Source: Deinococcales bacterium (lineage in GTDB: Bacteria > Deinococcota > Deinococci > Deinococcales > JAAFIG01). From it: a DNA stretch of 64,000 nucleotides. Below are positions 45,139 through 55,462 of this stretch, piece by piece; the stretch's first letter is position 1; every line of letters begins with the position of its first letter. The DNA lies in NCBI GenBank assembly GCA_013298595.1, contig JAAFIG010000021.1, positions 16,723-80,722 of the forward strand. Direction: 5' to 3'. Below the pieces are notes generated by a model, which saw only the letters and a program-made list of their open reading frames with translations, did no database searches and was not told the DNA's origin. The translations under genes were made by a program, and so were the position numbers.

Positions 45139-45180
45139 ATTACTAAAATTCTCAGATAAACCCAAGCTACACTACATAAC

Positions 45181-46335
45181 ATGAAATTGTTTCGTTGGTC
45201 ATGGTTACTCGCATTTGGTGTTGCTGGCGTTGTTTTAGCCCAACAAACAGTATCGGTGCTGATTAATAATAAAACAGCGCAACTCGAGACTGTACAGCGT
45301 AATGGCAAGGTTTTTGTGGAGGCAGTAGCATTTGCTAAAGCGCTTGGTGCAACCGCTAAACTCGAGGGGGGCAAACTTAGTGTAACAACAGCCAATGCAC
45401 CTTTGTATACGCAAGGCACAACTCAGCAAGCAGGTGGGATAGGTGTGCTGGGGCAGTCTTATACACTTGGGCGGACAAAACCGTTAAATTTTTTGTTACG
45501 CAGTGCTGAATTTCAAGTCTCGAGGGTTGTGATTGGTAGTGAAATTTATGCACCAAGCTTGGATCAAAAATTATTGTTATTGCGTGGTACGGTGCAAAAT
45601 CCACAAAAAGTCGAAGCGTATTTATCCAATTATCATTTTAAATTAACAGCTGTGGATACAAATGGCGAAAATCATGTGTTTGCGAATTTTCTAGGCAGAG
45701 AAGGCAGTACTACGGCTTTAAATCTTTACTTAAAACCGACACAAAAAATAGACGTTTTTATTCCAATTCTGGTGCCTGCCAAAGGTACTATTCCTAAGTT
45801 GATTATCGAAAATAAAGACGAAAATGGCTCACCTGTATTGCGTTACGATCTGAGTAAATCTATTCGTGGTTTAAGTGCGCCTTATGCAGCTACTGACCCT
45901 TTTACAGCCTTATCCGTTGTGACCGCCACATCGGGTGTGTATTACTCAACAAAAAAATTTGATTTTAAACTCGCTTCAGTTGATTACTCAACTGAAGCCA
46001 TGACTAATGAATCACTCGAGCCATCAGAGCGCTTGTTGCTGGCAACTTTTGTTGCTCGTAACCCAATAGATAACTCTGATAGTCGGTATTTATTAGACTT
46101 AAAAAATGACCTCGAGTTTAGTGCCTTAGATGCGGATGATAATATCAACAAAGCGTTGTACGACTGGTATAAAGTCAGCCGACCTGAACCACTGCGTGAA
46201 TTCCCACAAATGGTCTTTAATCAAGAAGCCAAATTCCGTATTGCTTTTAAAATTCCTCGAGACCTGTTGGTAAAAAAGCTCAAAGTTCGTGGTGGATTAC
46301 GTGATTTTGTTTTTGATGTTTCGGGTACGAAATAA
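45181..46335 (+). CDS. Secreted protein with stalk (copper amine oxidase N-like) domain
   Basis: A 384-residue protein with a signal peptide (MKLFRWSWLLAFGVAGVVLA). Residues 23-75 resemble the copper amine oxidase N-terminal stalk domain (VSVLINNKTAQLETVQRNGK, AVAFAKALGATAKL). The rest is two beta-rich domains without a recognised motif. TACACT ends 7 nt before the ATG. It is probably a cell-envelope protein. Confidence 0.75.
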   Translation: MKLFRWSWLLAFGVAGVVLAQQTVSVLINNKTAQLETVQRNGKVFVEAVAFAKALGATAKLEGGKLSVTTANAPLYTQGTTQQAGGIGVLGQSYTLGRTKPLNFLLRSAEFQVSRVVIGSEIYAPSLDQKLLLLRGTVQNPQKVEAYLSNYHFKLTAVDTNGENHVFANFLGREGSTTALNLYLKPTQKIDVFIPILVPAKGTIPKLIIENKDENGSPVLRYDLSKSIRGLSAPYAATDPFTALSVVTATSGVYYSTKKFDFKLASVDYSTEAMTNESLEPSERLLLATFVARNPIDNSDSRYLLDLKNDLEFSALDADDNINKALYDWYKVSRPEPLREFPQMVFNQEAKFRIAFKIPRDLLVKKLKVRGGLRDFVFDVSGTK

Positions 46336-46644
46336 GTTTGCATTACAATTTTAAGATGCAGCTGTCACTCGAGATTTCGAGAATACTACTCACCTACAAT
46401 CTCTAGGCAACGTGTTTTCAATTACCTCAGGGCAAAAAGTATAACAACTGCAATCGAATGCAGTTGTTATGGGTTGTTATTTAACCTGCCTGACACATTT
46501 TAATGTGTAAGATACTCCTATGTGCGCTTTTCCACATCGCGTGTAAAATGCGTGTGCAATTTGCACACTGTTCTTGTTCAAAGCCTGATAGCGTATGCTA
46601 ATAGAGATACGTTCTCAATTCCAAGTTTCAACCCGAGGTATTTC
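46336..46644. other. Upstream region of the chemosensory operon
   Basis: It holds a perfect 12-bp-arm hairpin ATAACAACTGCA/TGCAGTTGTTAT (46441-46470) that may terminate the preceding gene, and a 17-bp palindrome GTGTGCAA-T-TTGCACAC (46552-46568), an operator candidate. TTGTTC (46574-46579) could be the -35 box, with a weak TATGCT or GCTAAT as -10. The operon therefore probably has a leader of some 40 nt, with GAGGT as ribosome binding site. Confidence 0.5.
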
Positions 46645-47013
46645 ATGGCAAAAATCATCGCTGTAGACGATTCAATGGCAGACTTAAAACTCGAAGAATC
46701 TATTTTAATCGGTGCAGGACATCAAGTTTCTTTGTGTATCAATGGTGATGGTGTCGAAGCGTTAATCGCTGCCGAACAACCCGATCTGATTTTGTTAGAT
46801 GTTGTCATGCCACAGCGCAATGGATACGAAATTCTACGCAAATTACGCCGCGAAGAAAGCAGTAAAGGCATTCCTGTTTGTATTATCTCGAGTAAAGATC
46901 AACCTACAGATATCGAATGGGGCAAACGCCAAGGTGCCTCGGATTACTTACCAAAACCCTACACTGCCGATGGTTTATTGGCAATGGTGGCTCGTTTAAC
47001 CGCTAAGGAGTGA
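46645..47013 (+). CDS. Single-domain response regulator (CheY/PilH-like)
   Basis: A 122-residue receiver domain. The acidic pair is at Asp8-Asp9 (AVDDS), the phosphorylation site Asp52 (LLDVVMP), and a Lys in LPKPY near residue 102. The KRQGASDYLPKPY end resembles PilH/PilG regulators of twitching motility. It is the first gene of the operon; ATG 46645 has GAGGT upstream, and the longer frame has no support. Confidence 0.93.
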   Translation: MAKIIAVDDSMADLKLEESILIGAGHQVSLCINGDGVEALIAAEQPDLILLDVVMPQRNGYEILRKLRREESSKGIPVCIISSKDQPTDIEWGKRQGASDYLPKPYTADGLLAMVARLTAKE

Positions 47014-47018
47014 ATGCA

Positions 47019-47477
47019 ATGGTATCAAATCGTGTTTGTGTGGTTCGTTTCGGACAGCATATTGTTGCTGTTCCAGGCGCGTATGCTCGGCAAATTCATA
47101 GTTTAACCGAGTTGCGCCGCACACCCCGAACCCCAAATACATTACTTGGTTTATTTGCAGTCCGCTCACAAGTGATACCTATTGTGACACTCGAGCCTTT
47201 ACTTGGTCTAAACATCGAAAAACATGAATTTGCTGTACAACTCGAGTTTGAAAAAAAGCAATTTGGTTTTGCCATAGATGCAGCTCTAGGATTTGTAGTC
47301 TTTGAAAGTGCCCCTTTTTCCGATACAACTTTAGATGCAATTTGCGAAGGCGGTATGGTATTTGAAGGTAAAACCATTGGATTGTTGGCTTTACCCAAAT
47401 TAATACAGTCTCTCTCGGGTATTTTTGCTCCACAAGCCCCTCGTTTTTTTGCACCTGCAACTCAAGCGTTGTCCTAA
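47019..47477 (+). CDS. CheW-like adaptor (PilI-like)
   Basis: A 152-residue CheW-fold protein: CVVRFGQHIVAVPGAYARQI, LRRTPRTPNTLLGLFAVRSQVIPIVTL (the usual P-x-x-x-x-G-x-x-x-x-R-G-x-x-x-P region, modified) and FAIDAALGFV. It should link receptors to the kinase. AAGGAG lies 8 nt before ATG 47019; GTG 47010 is an alternative that overlaps the previous stop. Confidence 0.9.
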   Translation: MVSNRVCVVRFGQHIVAVPGAYARQIHSLTELRRTPRTPNTLLGLFAVRSQVIPIVTLEPLLGLNIEKHEFAVQLEFEKKQFGFAIDAALGFVVFESAPFSDTTLDAICEGGMVFEGKTIGLLALPKLIQSLSGIFAPQAPRFFAPATQALS

Positions 47478-47531
47478 AATTCTGGTTTTTGTTGTGAATG
47501 TGCTTGGTTTTTCCAAGCTGGAGGTTTGAAA

Positions 47532-49844
47532 ATGAATACAACCAAAGATAAGCCCAAATCCTCGTTATTCGGTCGTAAAGCGGCTGAGAAGCCGAGTTCT
47601 TCGATTACTTCGGTAGAATTTGAAAGTCCTACCAGTGCCAACTTGCCACGCGGCGGCTTTTTGGTATCTACACGTTTGTTGTTATTGGTGCTTGCTTTGG
47701 CATTGCCTTTAGCGTTAGCCACATTTTTGGTTTTAAACCAACAACAACAAAGTATTAACAACGCTTCTCGAGAACGTGATGGTGCAGAGTATCTACGCAC
47801 TGTTGGACAATTATTGCAACGTTTTTCCGAGCACCGCAGCTTATTAACACAACAACGTTCTGGTGCTCAAAGCATCTCACAAGCTCGTCAGAAAAAAGCC
47901 GAGGAAATCAACACTCAACTTGGTGCTTTAGATACTTTAGATAATCGTTTTGGGGCTACTTTCCAAAGTAAAGAAAATTATGCTCGAGTCAAAAGCAGTT
48001 GGCGTGCCATCGAGGAGAGTTTTGCAACCTCGAGTGCTGATAGTAATTTCGAGTCACATAACCGTTTAATTCGTACCGAGATGTTTGATCTGATTCGTAC
48101 CATTGCCAATAATTCCAATTTGGTTCTTGACTCTTCGTTGGATACGTATTACACCGTTGATTTGGTAACCGATAAATTACCAAGAATTGTGGATAATATC
48201 GGTCAGGTTTCTGGTTTAGGCGTTGGTATTCTCAGTCGTAAACGCATTGTTGAAGACGAAAAATTCCGTATCAATTCTTTGTTATCCCAAATTCGTGCGG
48301 GTTTAAGTGAAGCTGAACGTTCGGCTGCTTTTGCTGCAAAAGCCAATCCAAAAGAACTTAATCAATTTAGTTTGCAACAAAATGGCTTTAATCGTGCTGC
48401 CGAAGGGACACTCTCAGATGTTGTAGATCGCACTTTTATTCAAGGTATCACCAGTGTTGTTGGTGGCTACCCAGTCGAAACTTTTTTGAATGGTATGAAT
48501 CGGTTATTGACCAATTACTATAGTTTGTACGATAACGCTTTGGTTAAACTCAATCAGTTACTTAAAGACCGTGTCAATAACTTGCAGAATATTCAACGCA
48601 TTGGTTTACTGGCGTTGCTGGGCTTATTTGCACTTGTGGCTTTCTTAGCTTTCTTGATTACCCGTTCAATCACTAAACCATTATCTGATATGTCTAAAGT
48701 GGCTGAAAAATTCGGTTCAGGCGATTTATCAGAATCCATGCCTGTTCGCTCGAGAGACGAAATTGGTCAATTAGGTCAAGCCTTTAATACCTCGGTTGTG
48801 CAGTTGCGTAGCTTCCTCGAGGAACAACGCAATGAAGGTATTCGTTCTAAGCAATTGCAAGATAACATTGGTGATTTCTTGAATGTCGCCATGGATATCT
48901 CTGGTGGCGATCTGACCCGTAAAGGTAAAGTTTCTGAAGACGTACTTGGAAACGTTGTAGACGCTATTAACTTAATGACCGAAGAATTCGGGTATCTACT
49001 CAAAGATGTGCAATCAACCACCGAGCAAGTCAATAATGGAGCACGGCAATTAACCCACGCCAGCCGTAACATTGTGCAAGGTGCTGTAGCCCAAGAAGAA
49101 ATCGCGCAACAAGCGCAATCGCAAGCCCTTTTGGTCAGTCAGCAAATTGAAGAAATGTCTGGTACTGCTGCCAATACCGCGTTGATTGCACAACGTACCC
49201 TCGATGCCAGCCGTGAAGGTCAGCAAGCTGTGCAAGAAACTTTGACTGGTATGAATGCCATTCGTCGCGAGGTCAGTAACATCTCGAAATCGGTTAAAAG
49301 CCTTTCGGATCGTTCGCTCGAGATTCAAGAAATCGTGGATACCATTTCGGGTATTGCTGCTCAAACAAACTTGCTTTCTTTAAATGCTGCGATTGAAGCT
49401 TCGGGTGCAGGTGAAGCTGGTGCGCGTTTTGCGATTGTGGCAGACGAAGTGCGTCGTTTGGCAGAAGATTCCGCTAAATCCACAAGCCGTGTCGCAGGTC
49501 TGATTAAGAGTATTCAAACCGAAATTCAGGGTTTGGTAATTGGTATTGAAGACGGTACAAAAGAAGTGGAACAAGGGTATAAAATCGCTTCACAAGCAGG
49601 TAATCAGCTCGAGCAGATTGCACAATTAGCACAACAATCCTCTGATTTCGCTTCGCAAATTTCCGAGGTAACCCGCAGCCAAGTAGGTCGCGTGCAATTG
49701 GTAACGCAAGCTGTGCAGAACATCGCTGAAACCGCGCAAGCGGCTCGTGAACAAAGCCAAAGCGGTCAGAATAATGCCGAGCAATTACGTCAACTCGCCC
49801 AAAACCTTGCCTCGAACCTCGAGCGTTTCCGTTTACCTGCCTAA
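47532..49844 (+). CDS. Methyl-accepting chemotaxis protein (PilJ-like), receptor 1
   Basis: A 770-residue receptor. A cytosolic N-terminal stretch, TM1 near residues 49-68, a large periplasmic helical domain, TM2 near 355-375, HAMP near 376-430, then a signalling coiled coil. The tip reads [20 protein letters not shown], then [15 protein letters not shown], close to the consensus, so it should bind CheW and the kinase. GGAGG precedes ATG 47532. PilJ-type receptors sense surfaces or pilus retraction. Confidence 0.93.
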   Translation: MNTTKDKPKSSLFGRKAAEKPSSSITSVEFESPTSANLPRGGFLVSTRLLLLVLALALPLALATFLVLNQQQQSINNASRERDGAEYLRTVGQLLQRFSEHRSLLTQQRSGAQSISQARQKKAEEINTQLGALDTLDNRFGATFQSKENYARVKSSWRAIEESFATSSADSNFESHNRLIRTEMFDLIRTIANNSNLVLDSSLDTYYTVDLVTDKLPRIVDNIGQVSGLGVGILSRKRIVEDEKFRINSLLSQIRAGLSEAERSAAFAAKANPKELNQFSLQQNGFNRAAEGTLSDVVDRTFIQGITSVVGGYPVETFLNGMNRLLTNYYSLYDNALVKLNQLLKDRVNNLQNIQRIGLLALLGLFALVAFLAFLITRSITKPLSDMSKVAEKFGSGDLSESMPVRSRDEIGQLGQAFNTSVVQLRSFLEEQRNEGIRSKQLQDNIGDFLNVAMDISGGDLTRKGKVSEDVLGNVVDAINLMTEEFGYLLKDVQSTTEQVNNGARQLTHASRNIVQGAVAQEEIAQQAQSQALLVSQQIEEMSGTAANTALIAQRTLDASREGQQAVQETLTGMNAIRREVSNISKSVKSLSDRSLEIQEIVDTISGIAAQTNLLSLNAAIEASGAGEAGARFAIVADEVRRLAEDSAKSTSRVAGLIKSIQTEIQGLVIGIEDGTKEVEQGYKIASQAGNQLEQIAQLAQQSSDFASQISEVTRSQVGRVQLVTQAVQNIAETAQAAREQSQSGQNNAEQLRQLAQNLASNLERFRLPA

Positions 49845-49857
49845 AGGAGTGTAAAGC

Positions 49858-51795
49858 ATGACTGCATTTGAGCAAGTAAATAACACTCAACAAACTGGTT
49901 TGGGTCGTTCGCGTGGTATGGGCAATTGGCTTAATAACTTAGCTGTGTTGTGGAAAATTGCTTTGATCGCTTTGGTCTTAGCCATTGGTATGCTTTTATT
50001 GGTGATTACAAGTTTAAGTTTTACTGCCGTTCTACGGTTTCATACCAATAATTTGTATAGTTTCATGCTTATTCCAATCAGTAGTTTACAAGAAGCTCGG
50101 TTGAAATCTATTGAGACAGTGCGAACACTCGAGGTACTAGATTCATCGCAGACAGTGTTAGATACCGAGCAAAAGCAAGGTGTTTTCGATCAAGCAAAAG
50201 ATTATGCTAAGCAAATCAATGAGATCATTGATCGGTATAGTAAGGAATGGGTCACAACCACAAGCCCTGAATTTACAGCCATTTTACAAAAATATGGGCA
50301 ACAAAAAGCCCAAGATAGCGAAGTTCTACAACTCAAAGAACTGAACGCCTTAAATACCCGTATGAACGCCACATTAGATGCTTTTATTAAAGCCAAAGGC
50401 AACACCCCTGTCGGCAGTGCCGAATTAACCAGTGGGTACTTTGAAATCAGTGATCGTTTACAAGATTTGATAAATCTCAATTTAGATTTTGCAAAACTAT
50501 CTGACCAAGATGCAGCTATAGCTGGGCGTAACGGTGTTATTCTCGAGTTTGTTGTATTTGGCGTTGTACTTTTGGTAGGTATTGGTACTGTAGCATTGAT
50601 TGCTCGCTCAATTACACAGCGTTTAGCAAAACTCGAAACAGCTGCTCGAGCTTTGCGTAGTGGTAATTTAGATTTTGAAGCTGATGTTTCTGGACGCGAC
50701 GAAATTGGTTTGGTGTCTGGGGCTTTAAATACTTCGGTGGCACAGTTAAAGAATTTGCTCAGCGAACAAAACCTCGAGCGTGAACGTGGTATTGCTTTGC
50801 AAGCCAATGTTTCACAGTTCCTTGGTGTTGCTATGGATATTGCTGGTGGTGATTTAACCAAAAAAGGTCAGGTTACCGATGACGCACTTGGTAATGTGGT
50901 AGATGCAATTAATCTGATGACCGAAGAATTCGGTGCACTCCTTGGTAATGTACGGGCTGCGGCAAATCGGGTCTCGAGTGGCGCGAATACCATGACCGAA
51001 ACCTCGCAGAGCATTCTTGGTAATGTGCAATCTCAAGCAGCTTTGGCTAAAGGAGCTGAATCGCAAACCAATCGTGTGGCACAAGCCATGCAGAGTTTGG
51101 CAATGACGGCTGATAAGGGTGCAACGGCTGCTCAATTTACCTTAGAAGCCTCGAGTGTTGGTACGCAAGCCGTGGCGCAAACCCGTGAGCAATTCACAGC
51201 CATTCGTACACAAATGCTTGAGATGGTGCAAGGTATGCAGAACTTGGCACAGCGCTCCGATGAGATTAACGAAGTGGTGCGTACCATTTCTCGTTTTGCT
51301 TCACAAACAAATCTTTTGGCACTTGGTGCGTCACTCGAGGCAGCAGGTGCTGGTTCGGCGGGTGCACGTTTCGGTGCTGTGGCAAATGCGGTGCGTACAC
51401 TGGCAGATGATTCTGCAAAAGCCGCCAGTCGTATTACTGGTATCGTGAAAGATGTACAAACCGAAATTCAAAGCTTATCTGTGCGTGCCTCTGACGGTGC
51501 CACCCAAGTGCAAAAAGGTACTGAAATCGCAGCTCAAGCTGGTGAACGCTTAGACCGTATTTCCGATTTGGCAAAACAATCCTCTCAGGTGGCTCAAGAC
51601 ATTGCAGCCTTAGCAACTGAACAAGCAGAATCGGTCGAAGCTGTACGTGAAAATGTGACACAAATTGCCTTAACTGCTCAGACCACCGAAACTGGTACTC
51701 GTCAAGGTGGCGCGGCAGCTTCTGAGTTGCAAACCCTTTCGCAAAGCCTGACTCAAAGCCTCGAGCGTTTCCGTCTGCCGAGCGCAGCCAATTAA
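49858..51795 (+). CDS. Methyl-accepting chemotaxis protein, receptor 2, with degenerate tip
   Basis: A 645-residue receptor. TM1 near residues 33-55, a periplasmic domain, TM2 near 222-245, HAMP, and a signalling domain. The tip differs from consensus at positions normally fixed: LNAAIEA is LGASLEA, AGE is AGS and VADEVR is VANAVR. It shares long stretches with receptor 1 ([28 protein letters not shown]), so the two arose by duplication. It may modulate receptor 1 instead of signalling alone (inference). Confidence 0.92.
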   Translation: MTAFEQVNNTQQTGLGRSRGMGNWLNNLAVLWKIALIALVLAIGMLLLVITSLSFTAVLRFHTNNLYSFMLIPISSLQEARLKSIETVRTLEVLDSSQTVLDTEQKQGVFDQAKDYAKQINEIIDRYSKEWVTTTSPEFTAILQKYGQQKAQDSEVLQLKELNALNTRMNATLDAFIKAKGNTPVGSAELTSGYFEISDRLQDLINLNLDFAKLSDQDAAIAGRNGVILEFVVFGVVLLVGIGTVALIARSITQRLAKLETAARALRSGNLDFEADVSGRDEIGLVSGALNTSVAQLKNLLSEQNLERERGIALQANVSQFLGVAMDIAGGDLTKKGQVTDDALGNVVDAINLMTEEFGALLGNVRAAANRVSSGANTMTETSQSILGNVQSQAALAKGAESQTNRVAQAMQSLAMTADKGATAAQFTLEASSVGTQAVAQTREQFTAIRTQMLEMVQGMQNLAQRSDEINEVVRTISRFASQTNLLALGASLEAAGAGSAGARFGAVANAVRTLADDSAKAASRITGIVKDVQTEIQSLSVRASDGATQVQKGTEIAAQAGERLDRISDLAKQSSQVAQDIAALATEQAESVEAVRENVTQIALTAQTTETGTRQGGAAASELQTLSQSLTQSLERFRLPSAAN

Positions 51796-51803
51796 GAGAA
51801 ATC

Positions 51804-54716
51804 ATGACTGCTTATGCCCGCCCATCAGATTTAATCGAAAGTTTCCTCGCTGAAGCCTGGGAAACCACTGGTGAACTTGAATCGTCACCTTTTCTACTGG
51901 CTCATCCCGATGGTATTCGGCGATTAGTCGTGGCTTCGCATCGCTTAAAAGGCAGTGCTGGTTTGTACCAATTTTCTGAAATCTCGAGTTTAGCTGGTTT
52001 GTTAGAACGTGTTTTTGAAAGCGCCCATTTATTTGGTAACGAAGAACGGCGTTTAACCCTGGATTTCTCGGCACAAGTCACAGCTGTGCTGTCCGAAGCC
52101 CTCGAGCGCATTCAAACAGCTGGCGATGAAGGCGAACCTGGTTTGGCGTTGGCTGCCCTTGGTGGTGGCGATTTGTTGCAACGCTTACTGGCGTTTAATC
52201 CAACACATTTTCGCCGTAGTGAAGCACAAATGGGTGATAGCCAAGGTTTTATCGAAGAACTTGGTGATACCAACACCCAATCTGTTAACATAGATACCGC
52301 TGGGCAATTACGCGATGAATTACAACGCTTTTTTCGTCAACAACCCGATGTTTGGGAATATTTTGCCCCTGAAATGCTCGAGAATTTAGAATTGGTTTCA
52401 CATGGTTTAGAAACCCTCGAGAAAGAAGATCCAACCCCTGCTATTAACGAGATGTTCCGTGGTTTTCACACAGTCAAAGGAGCAAGTTACTCAGTTGGTT
52501 GTAATCCGATTGGTCAATTAGCCCATCGTCTCGAGGATGCACTGGTGCTGATTCGTGATGGTCAAAGCACTTGGAATGACCAATTTGGTAATGCTGTTGC
52601 CCAAGGTATTGATGGTTTAAGCCGTATGATTGCTACTGCCGAAGGACGCGAAGTGGCACTGGCTGGGGCACTCGAGGCAACCCATCAAGCATTGGATGTT
52701 ATTTTAGGGGTACAGCGTATTCCAGAACCTGTTGTTGCTCCAGCAGTACAAGTTAAACCTGTTACTCCAGCCCCGGCTGAACCAGAAAATACAGATCAAA
52801 CCGCCAATGCTTCGTTGCGGGTTGGTGTTAATCGTCTCGAGCGAGTGCTCAATTTATCGGGTGAAGTGCTGTTAACCCGTGCTCGTTTTGATAATTTTTC
52901 CCGCCGACTCGAGGATTTATCTGATTTGTTAGCAGGTAGCCGCGCTCGTCTTGAAAAAACCAGTGCAGATATCACCGAGCGTTTTGGCAATCCCAAATTT
53001 ATGGCAACCGAAGAACTCGAAACACCACTCGAGCCAGAGTTACCTGCCGAACCACAAAGCCAATTGGTCGAAGATGTGCAAGCCATGTTTTCCGAACTTG
53101 AATTTGATCGTTACGACGACACCAGCTTAATTGCTCGTGGTGTTGCCGAGTTAACCGCCGACATTGGCGAGTTGCAAAACCAACTCGAGGATTTAGGGCG
53201 CGGCTTTAAACGCGAAACCCAAGATTTCGAGAAACTTACGCGTTCATTGCGTTTAGAAGCAGGTCGTTTACGGCTTGTGCCACTCTCGAGGTTATACCAG
53301 CGTTTACGTCGCCAAGTGCGAAGCACCAGCCAAGCTGTGGATAAACTGGTGCGCCTTGAACTCAGTGGTGAAAATGTTGAAATTGATAATTTGGTACTCG
53401 AGAATCTGCTCGATCCATTTATTCACCTTGTCAACAACGCTGTTATTCACGGTATCGAAGCCCCCGATCAGCGTCGCCGTCGGGGTAAAGATGCCAATGG
53501 GTTAGTGCGCGTTAGTGCCATGCGGCGCGGTGCTAACTTAATTATTGAAATCCAAGACGATGGCGCAGGTATTGACCTTGAAACAGTCAAACGCAAAGCC
53601 CTCGAGCGCAACTTAAAAACCCCCCAAGAACTGGCTGTCATGACCGAGGAAGCTGCCGCTGAACTGATTTTCCTACCTGGTTTATCCACTGCCTCGAGCA
53701 TTTCAGATCGGGCTGGTCGTGGTGTGGGTATGGATGTGGTAGCCAACAATATTCGCCGCTTAAATGGCGCTGTTTCAATCCAAACCGAAATAGGGTTTGG
53801 TACGCGTTTTACCCTGCGTATCCCAGCCAATTTAATTGTTTCCGATATTCTTGGTGTCAAAGTTTCAGGTGAACACTTTGCTGTGCCCGCCGAAACTGTT
53901 CGGGCATTACGTAGCTTAGACATGCGCGATGTCAAAACCCGCCCTACCCCAGAAGGGATTGAGCGCTACTTCCAATTACAAAACGAAGATTTCACCCTCA
54001 GCCACCTTGCCGATATTCTCGAGTTACCACGCAGTATCAACGATAGCAAACGCTTAAACGTGATGATTCTCGAAAGCGAAGCAGGACGTTTAGCCTACGA
54101 AGTAGACACCATGATCGGACTCGAGCAAGCTGTGGTCAGGCAACTTGATGCGCCATTTGATCAAATTGCCCATATCTCAGGTGCATCGGTCAGTGCCGAA
54201 GGTGATGTTATTTTGATGCTCGATCCAAACGGTTTAGCCAAGCTCGAGCGTGGTGAAATCAACGCACCTGCCACCATCCAAGTTCAGCGCCGCACCCGTA
54301 TGCTCTTAGTAGACGATTCCTTATCGGTACGTAAAGTGGTTTCTGGTTTGCTCACCCGTATGGGTTGCGATGTGATTACCGCCTCGGATGGCGAAGAAGC
54401 CTTAACCATTATCACAGGCGATCTCGAGTTTGATGCGATTATCACCGATCTTGAAATGCCTCGCAAAAGCGGTTTCGAGTTGCTTGATGAACTGCGCCGC
54501 CGCCCAGCCTTTGCTAAACTACCCGTAGCCATGCTCACCACCCGTGCCAGTGATAAACACCGCGAATTTGCTTTAGCCCTTGGTGTTTCCGAATACTTCT
54601 CTAAACCCATAGATGAAGCCCGTCTCGAGCGTTTCTTATTACGTGTTCGCAGTGAACAAAATACAAGTTTATTTAACTTCACCGATATCGCGCAATTACA
54701 TCTGGAGGACGCATGA
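51804..54716 (+). CDS. ChpA/PilL-like hybrid histidine kinase
   Basis: A 970-residue protein. Hpt domain 1 has SHRLKGSAG (His46); Hpt domain 2 has FHTVKGAS (His222). A dimerisation region begins near residue 340 (NRLERVLNLSGEVLL) with a long acidic/coiled insert. The HATPase domain has the N-box HLVNNAVIHGIE (near 540; Ile replaces the usual Asp), DDGAGI and GRGVGMD. A CheW-like domain follows, then a receiver with VDDSLS near 832 and a phospho-Asp in ITDLEMP. It is the central kinase of the operon. Confidence 0.95.
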   Translation: MTAYARPSDLIESFLAEAWETTGELESSPFLLAHPDGIRRLVVASHRLKGSAGLYQFSEISSLAGLLERVFESAHLFGNEERRLTLDFSAQVTAVLSEALERIQTAGDEGEPGLALAALGGGDLLQRLLAFNPTHFRRSEAQMGDSQGFIEELGDTNTQSVNIDTAGQLRDELQRFFRQQPDVWEYFAPEMLENLELVSHGLETLEKEDPTPAINEMFRGFHTVKGASYSVGCNPIGQLAHRLEDALVLIRDGQSTWNDQFGNAVAQGIDGLSRMIATAEGREVALAGALEATHQALDVILGVQRIPEPVVAPAVQVKPVTPAPAEPENTDQTANASLRVGVNRLERVLNLSGEVLLTRARFDNFSRRLEDLSDLLAGSRARLEKTSADITERFGNPKFMATEELETPLEPELPAEPQSQLVEDVQAMFSELEFDRYDDTSLIARGVAELTADIGELQNQLEDLGRGFKRETQDFEKLTRSLRLEAGRLRLVPLSRLYQRLRRQVRSTSQAVDKLVRLELSGENVEIDNLVLENLLDPFIHLVNNAVIHGIEAPDQRRRRGKDANGLVRVSAMRRGANLIIEIQDDGAGIDLETVKRKALERNLKTPQELAVMTEEAAAELIFLPGLSTASSISDRAGRGVGMDVVANNIRRLNGAVSIQTEIGFGTRFTLRIPANLIVSDILGVKVSGEHFAVPAETVRALRSLDMRDVKTRPTPEGIERYFQLQNEDFTLSHLADILELPRSINDSKRLNVMILESEAGRLAYEVDTMIGLEQAVVRQLDAPFDQIAHISGASVSAEGDVILMLDPNGLAKLERGEINAPATIQVQRRTRMLLVDDSLSVRKVVSGLLTRMGCDVITASDGEEALTIITGDLEFDAIITDLEMPRKSGFELLDELRRRPAFAKLPVAMLTTRASDKHREFALALGVSEYFSKPIDEARLERFLLRVRSEQNTSLFNFTDIAQLHLEDA

Positions 54717-55444
54717 AAGCTATGATTGTCAGTGCTGACACAGCACGCGTACAGATGTTAGCTGTGCCTCTCAAAGCCAATGATTTCCAAGTCGAAATGG
54801 CATCTACTGCCATGCACGCTGCCAGTATGCTCGAGCGTTCACAACCCGATGTGATTATCTGCGAAGCTGTGCTCAGCGATATGAGTGGTTGCGATTTACA
54901 CGAAATTATTCGCGGCGACCCCAGTTTAGTCACCACTGGCTTTATTTTACTTGCTCCCGAGAAACCGGCTGAGTTTGAAATGCGTAAACACGACTTGGTT
55001 ATGAACCCAAATTCCAATCCAACCGATATTGCTTTAATTGCTAAACGCCTTGTCCAAGAAGTCTTAACCCAAGTCAACAGCGAAATCCGTGCCAGTCAAG
55101 AACGTGCTCCCAGTATTGGTGGTTCACTTGACGATGCCGATTTATTAAATTTGGTGCAATGGTTAGCCAAATCCAATAGCACAGGCAAACTGGTTATTCA
55201 CATGGATGGCGCATATGGTGGCATATACTTTTCTCAAGGTAGACCAACCCATGCCGAATACAATGGACGTATTGGCGAAGAAGCCGTGATTCGCTTATTT
55301 GGACAAGCCAGCCATGCCATTCAAGGACATTTCTCTTTTGAAAAACTCGAGCCAGACGCGCTTGACTTGCAAACCAGAACCATTCGCAAATCCCTATTCC
55401 AATTATTGATGGAACTCGCCAACTTTGAAAGCGTCTCGAGATAA
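54713..55444 (+). CDS. Pseudo-receiver with C-terminal DUF4388/PATAN domain
   Basis: A 243-residue protein. Residues 1-120 have a receiver fold, but the acidic pair is SA (VSADT) and the phospho-Asp position is Glu51 (CEAVLSDMSG), so phosphorylation is unlikely. Residues 130-243 form a DUF4388 (PATAN) domain (LLNLVQWLAKSNSTGKLVI, GIYFSQGRPTHAEYNGRIGE). PATAN proteins act in pilus-linked response chains. It overlaps the kinase stop by 4 nt (ATGA). Confidence 0.88.
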   Translation: MKAMIVSADTARVQMLAVPLKANDFQVEMASTAMHAASMLERSQPDVIICEAVLSDMSGCDLHEIIRGDPSLVTTGFILLAPEKPAEFEMRKHDLVMNPNSNPTDIALIAKRLVQEVLTQVNSEIRASQERAPSIGGSLDDADLLNLVQWLAKSNSTGKLVIHMDGAYGGIYFSQGRPTHAEYNGRIGEEAVIRLFGQASHAIQGHFSFEKLEPDALDLQTRTIRKSLFQLLMELANFESVSR

Positions 55445-55462
55445 CATCGGAGAAAATAACAT

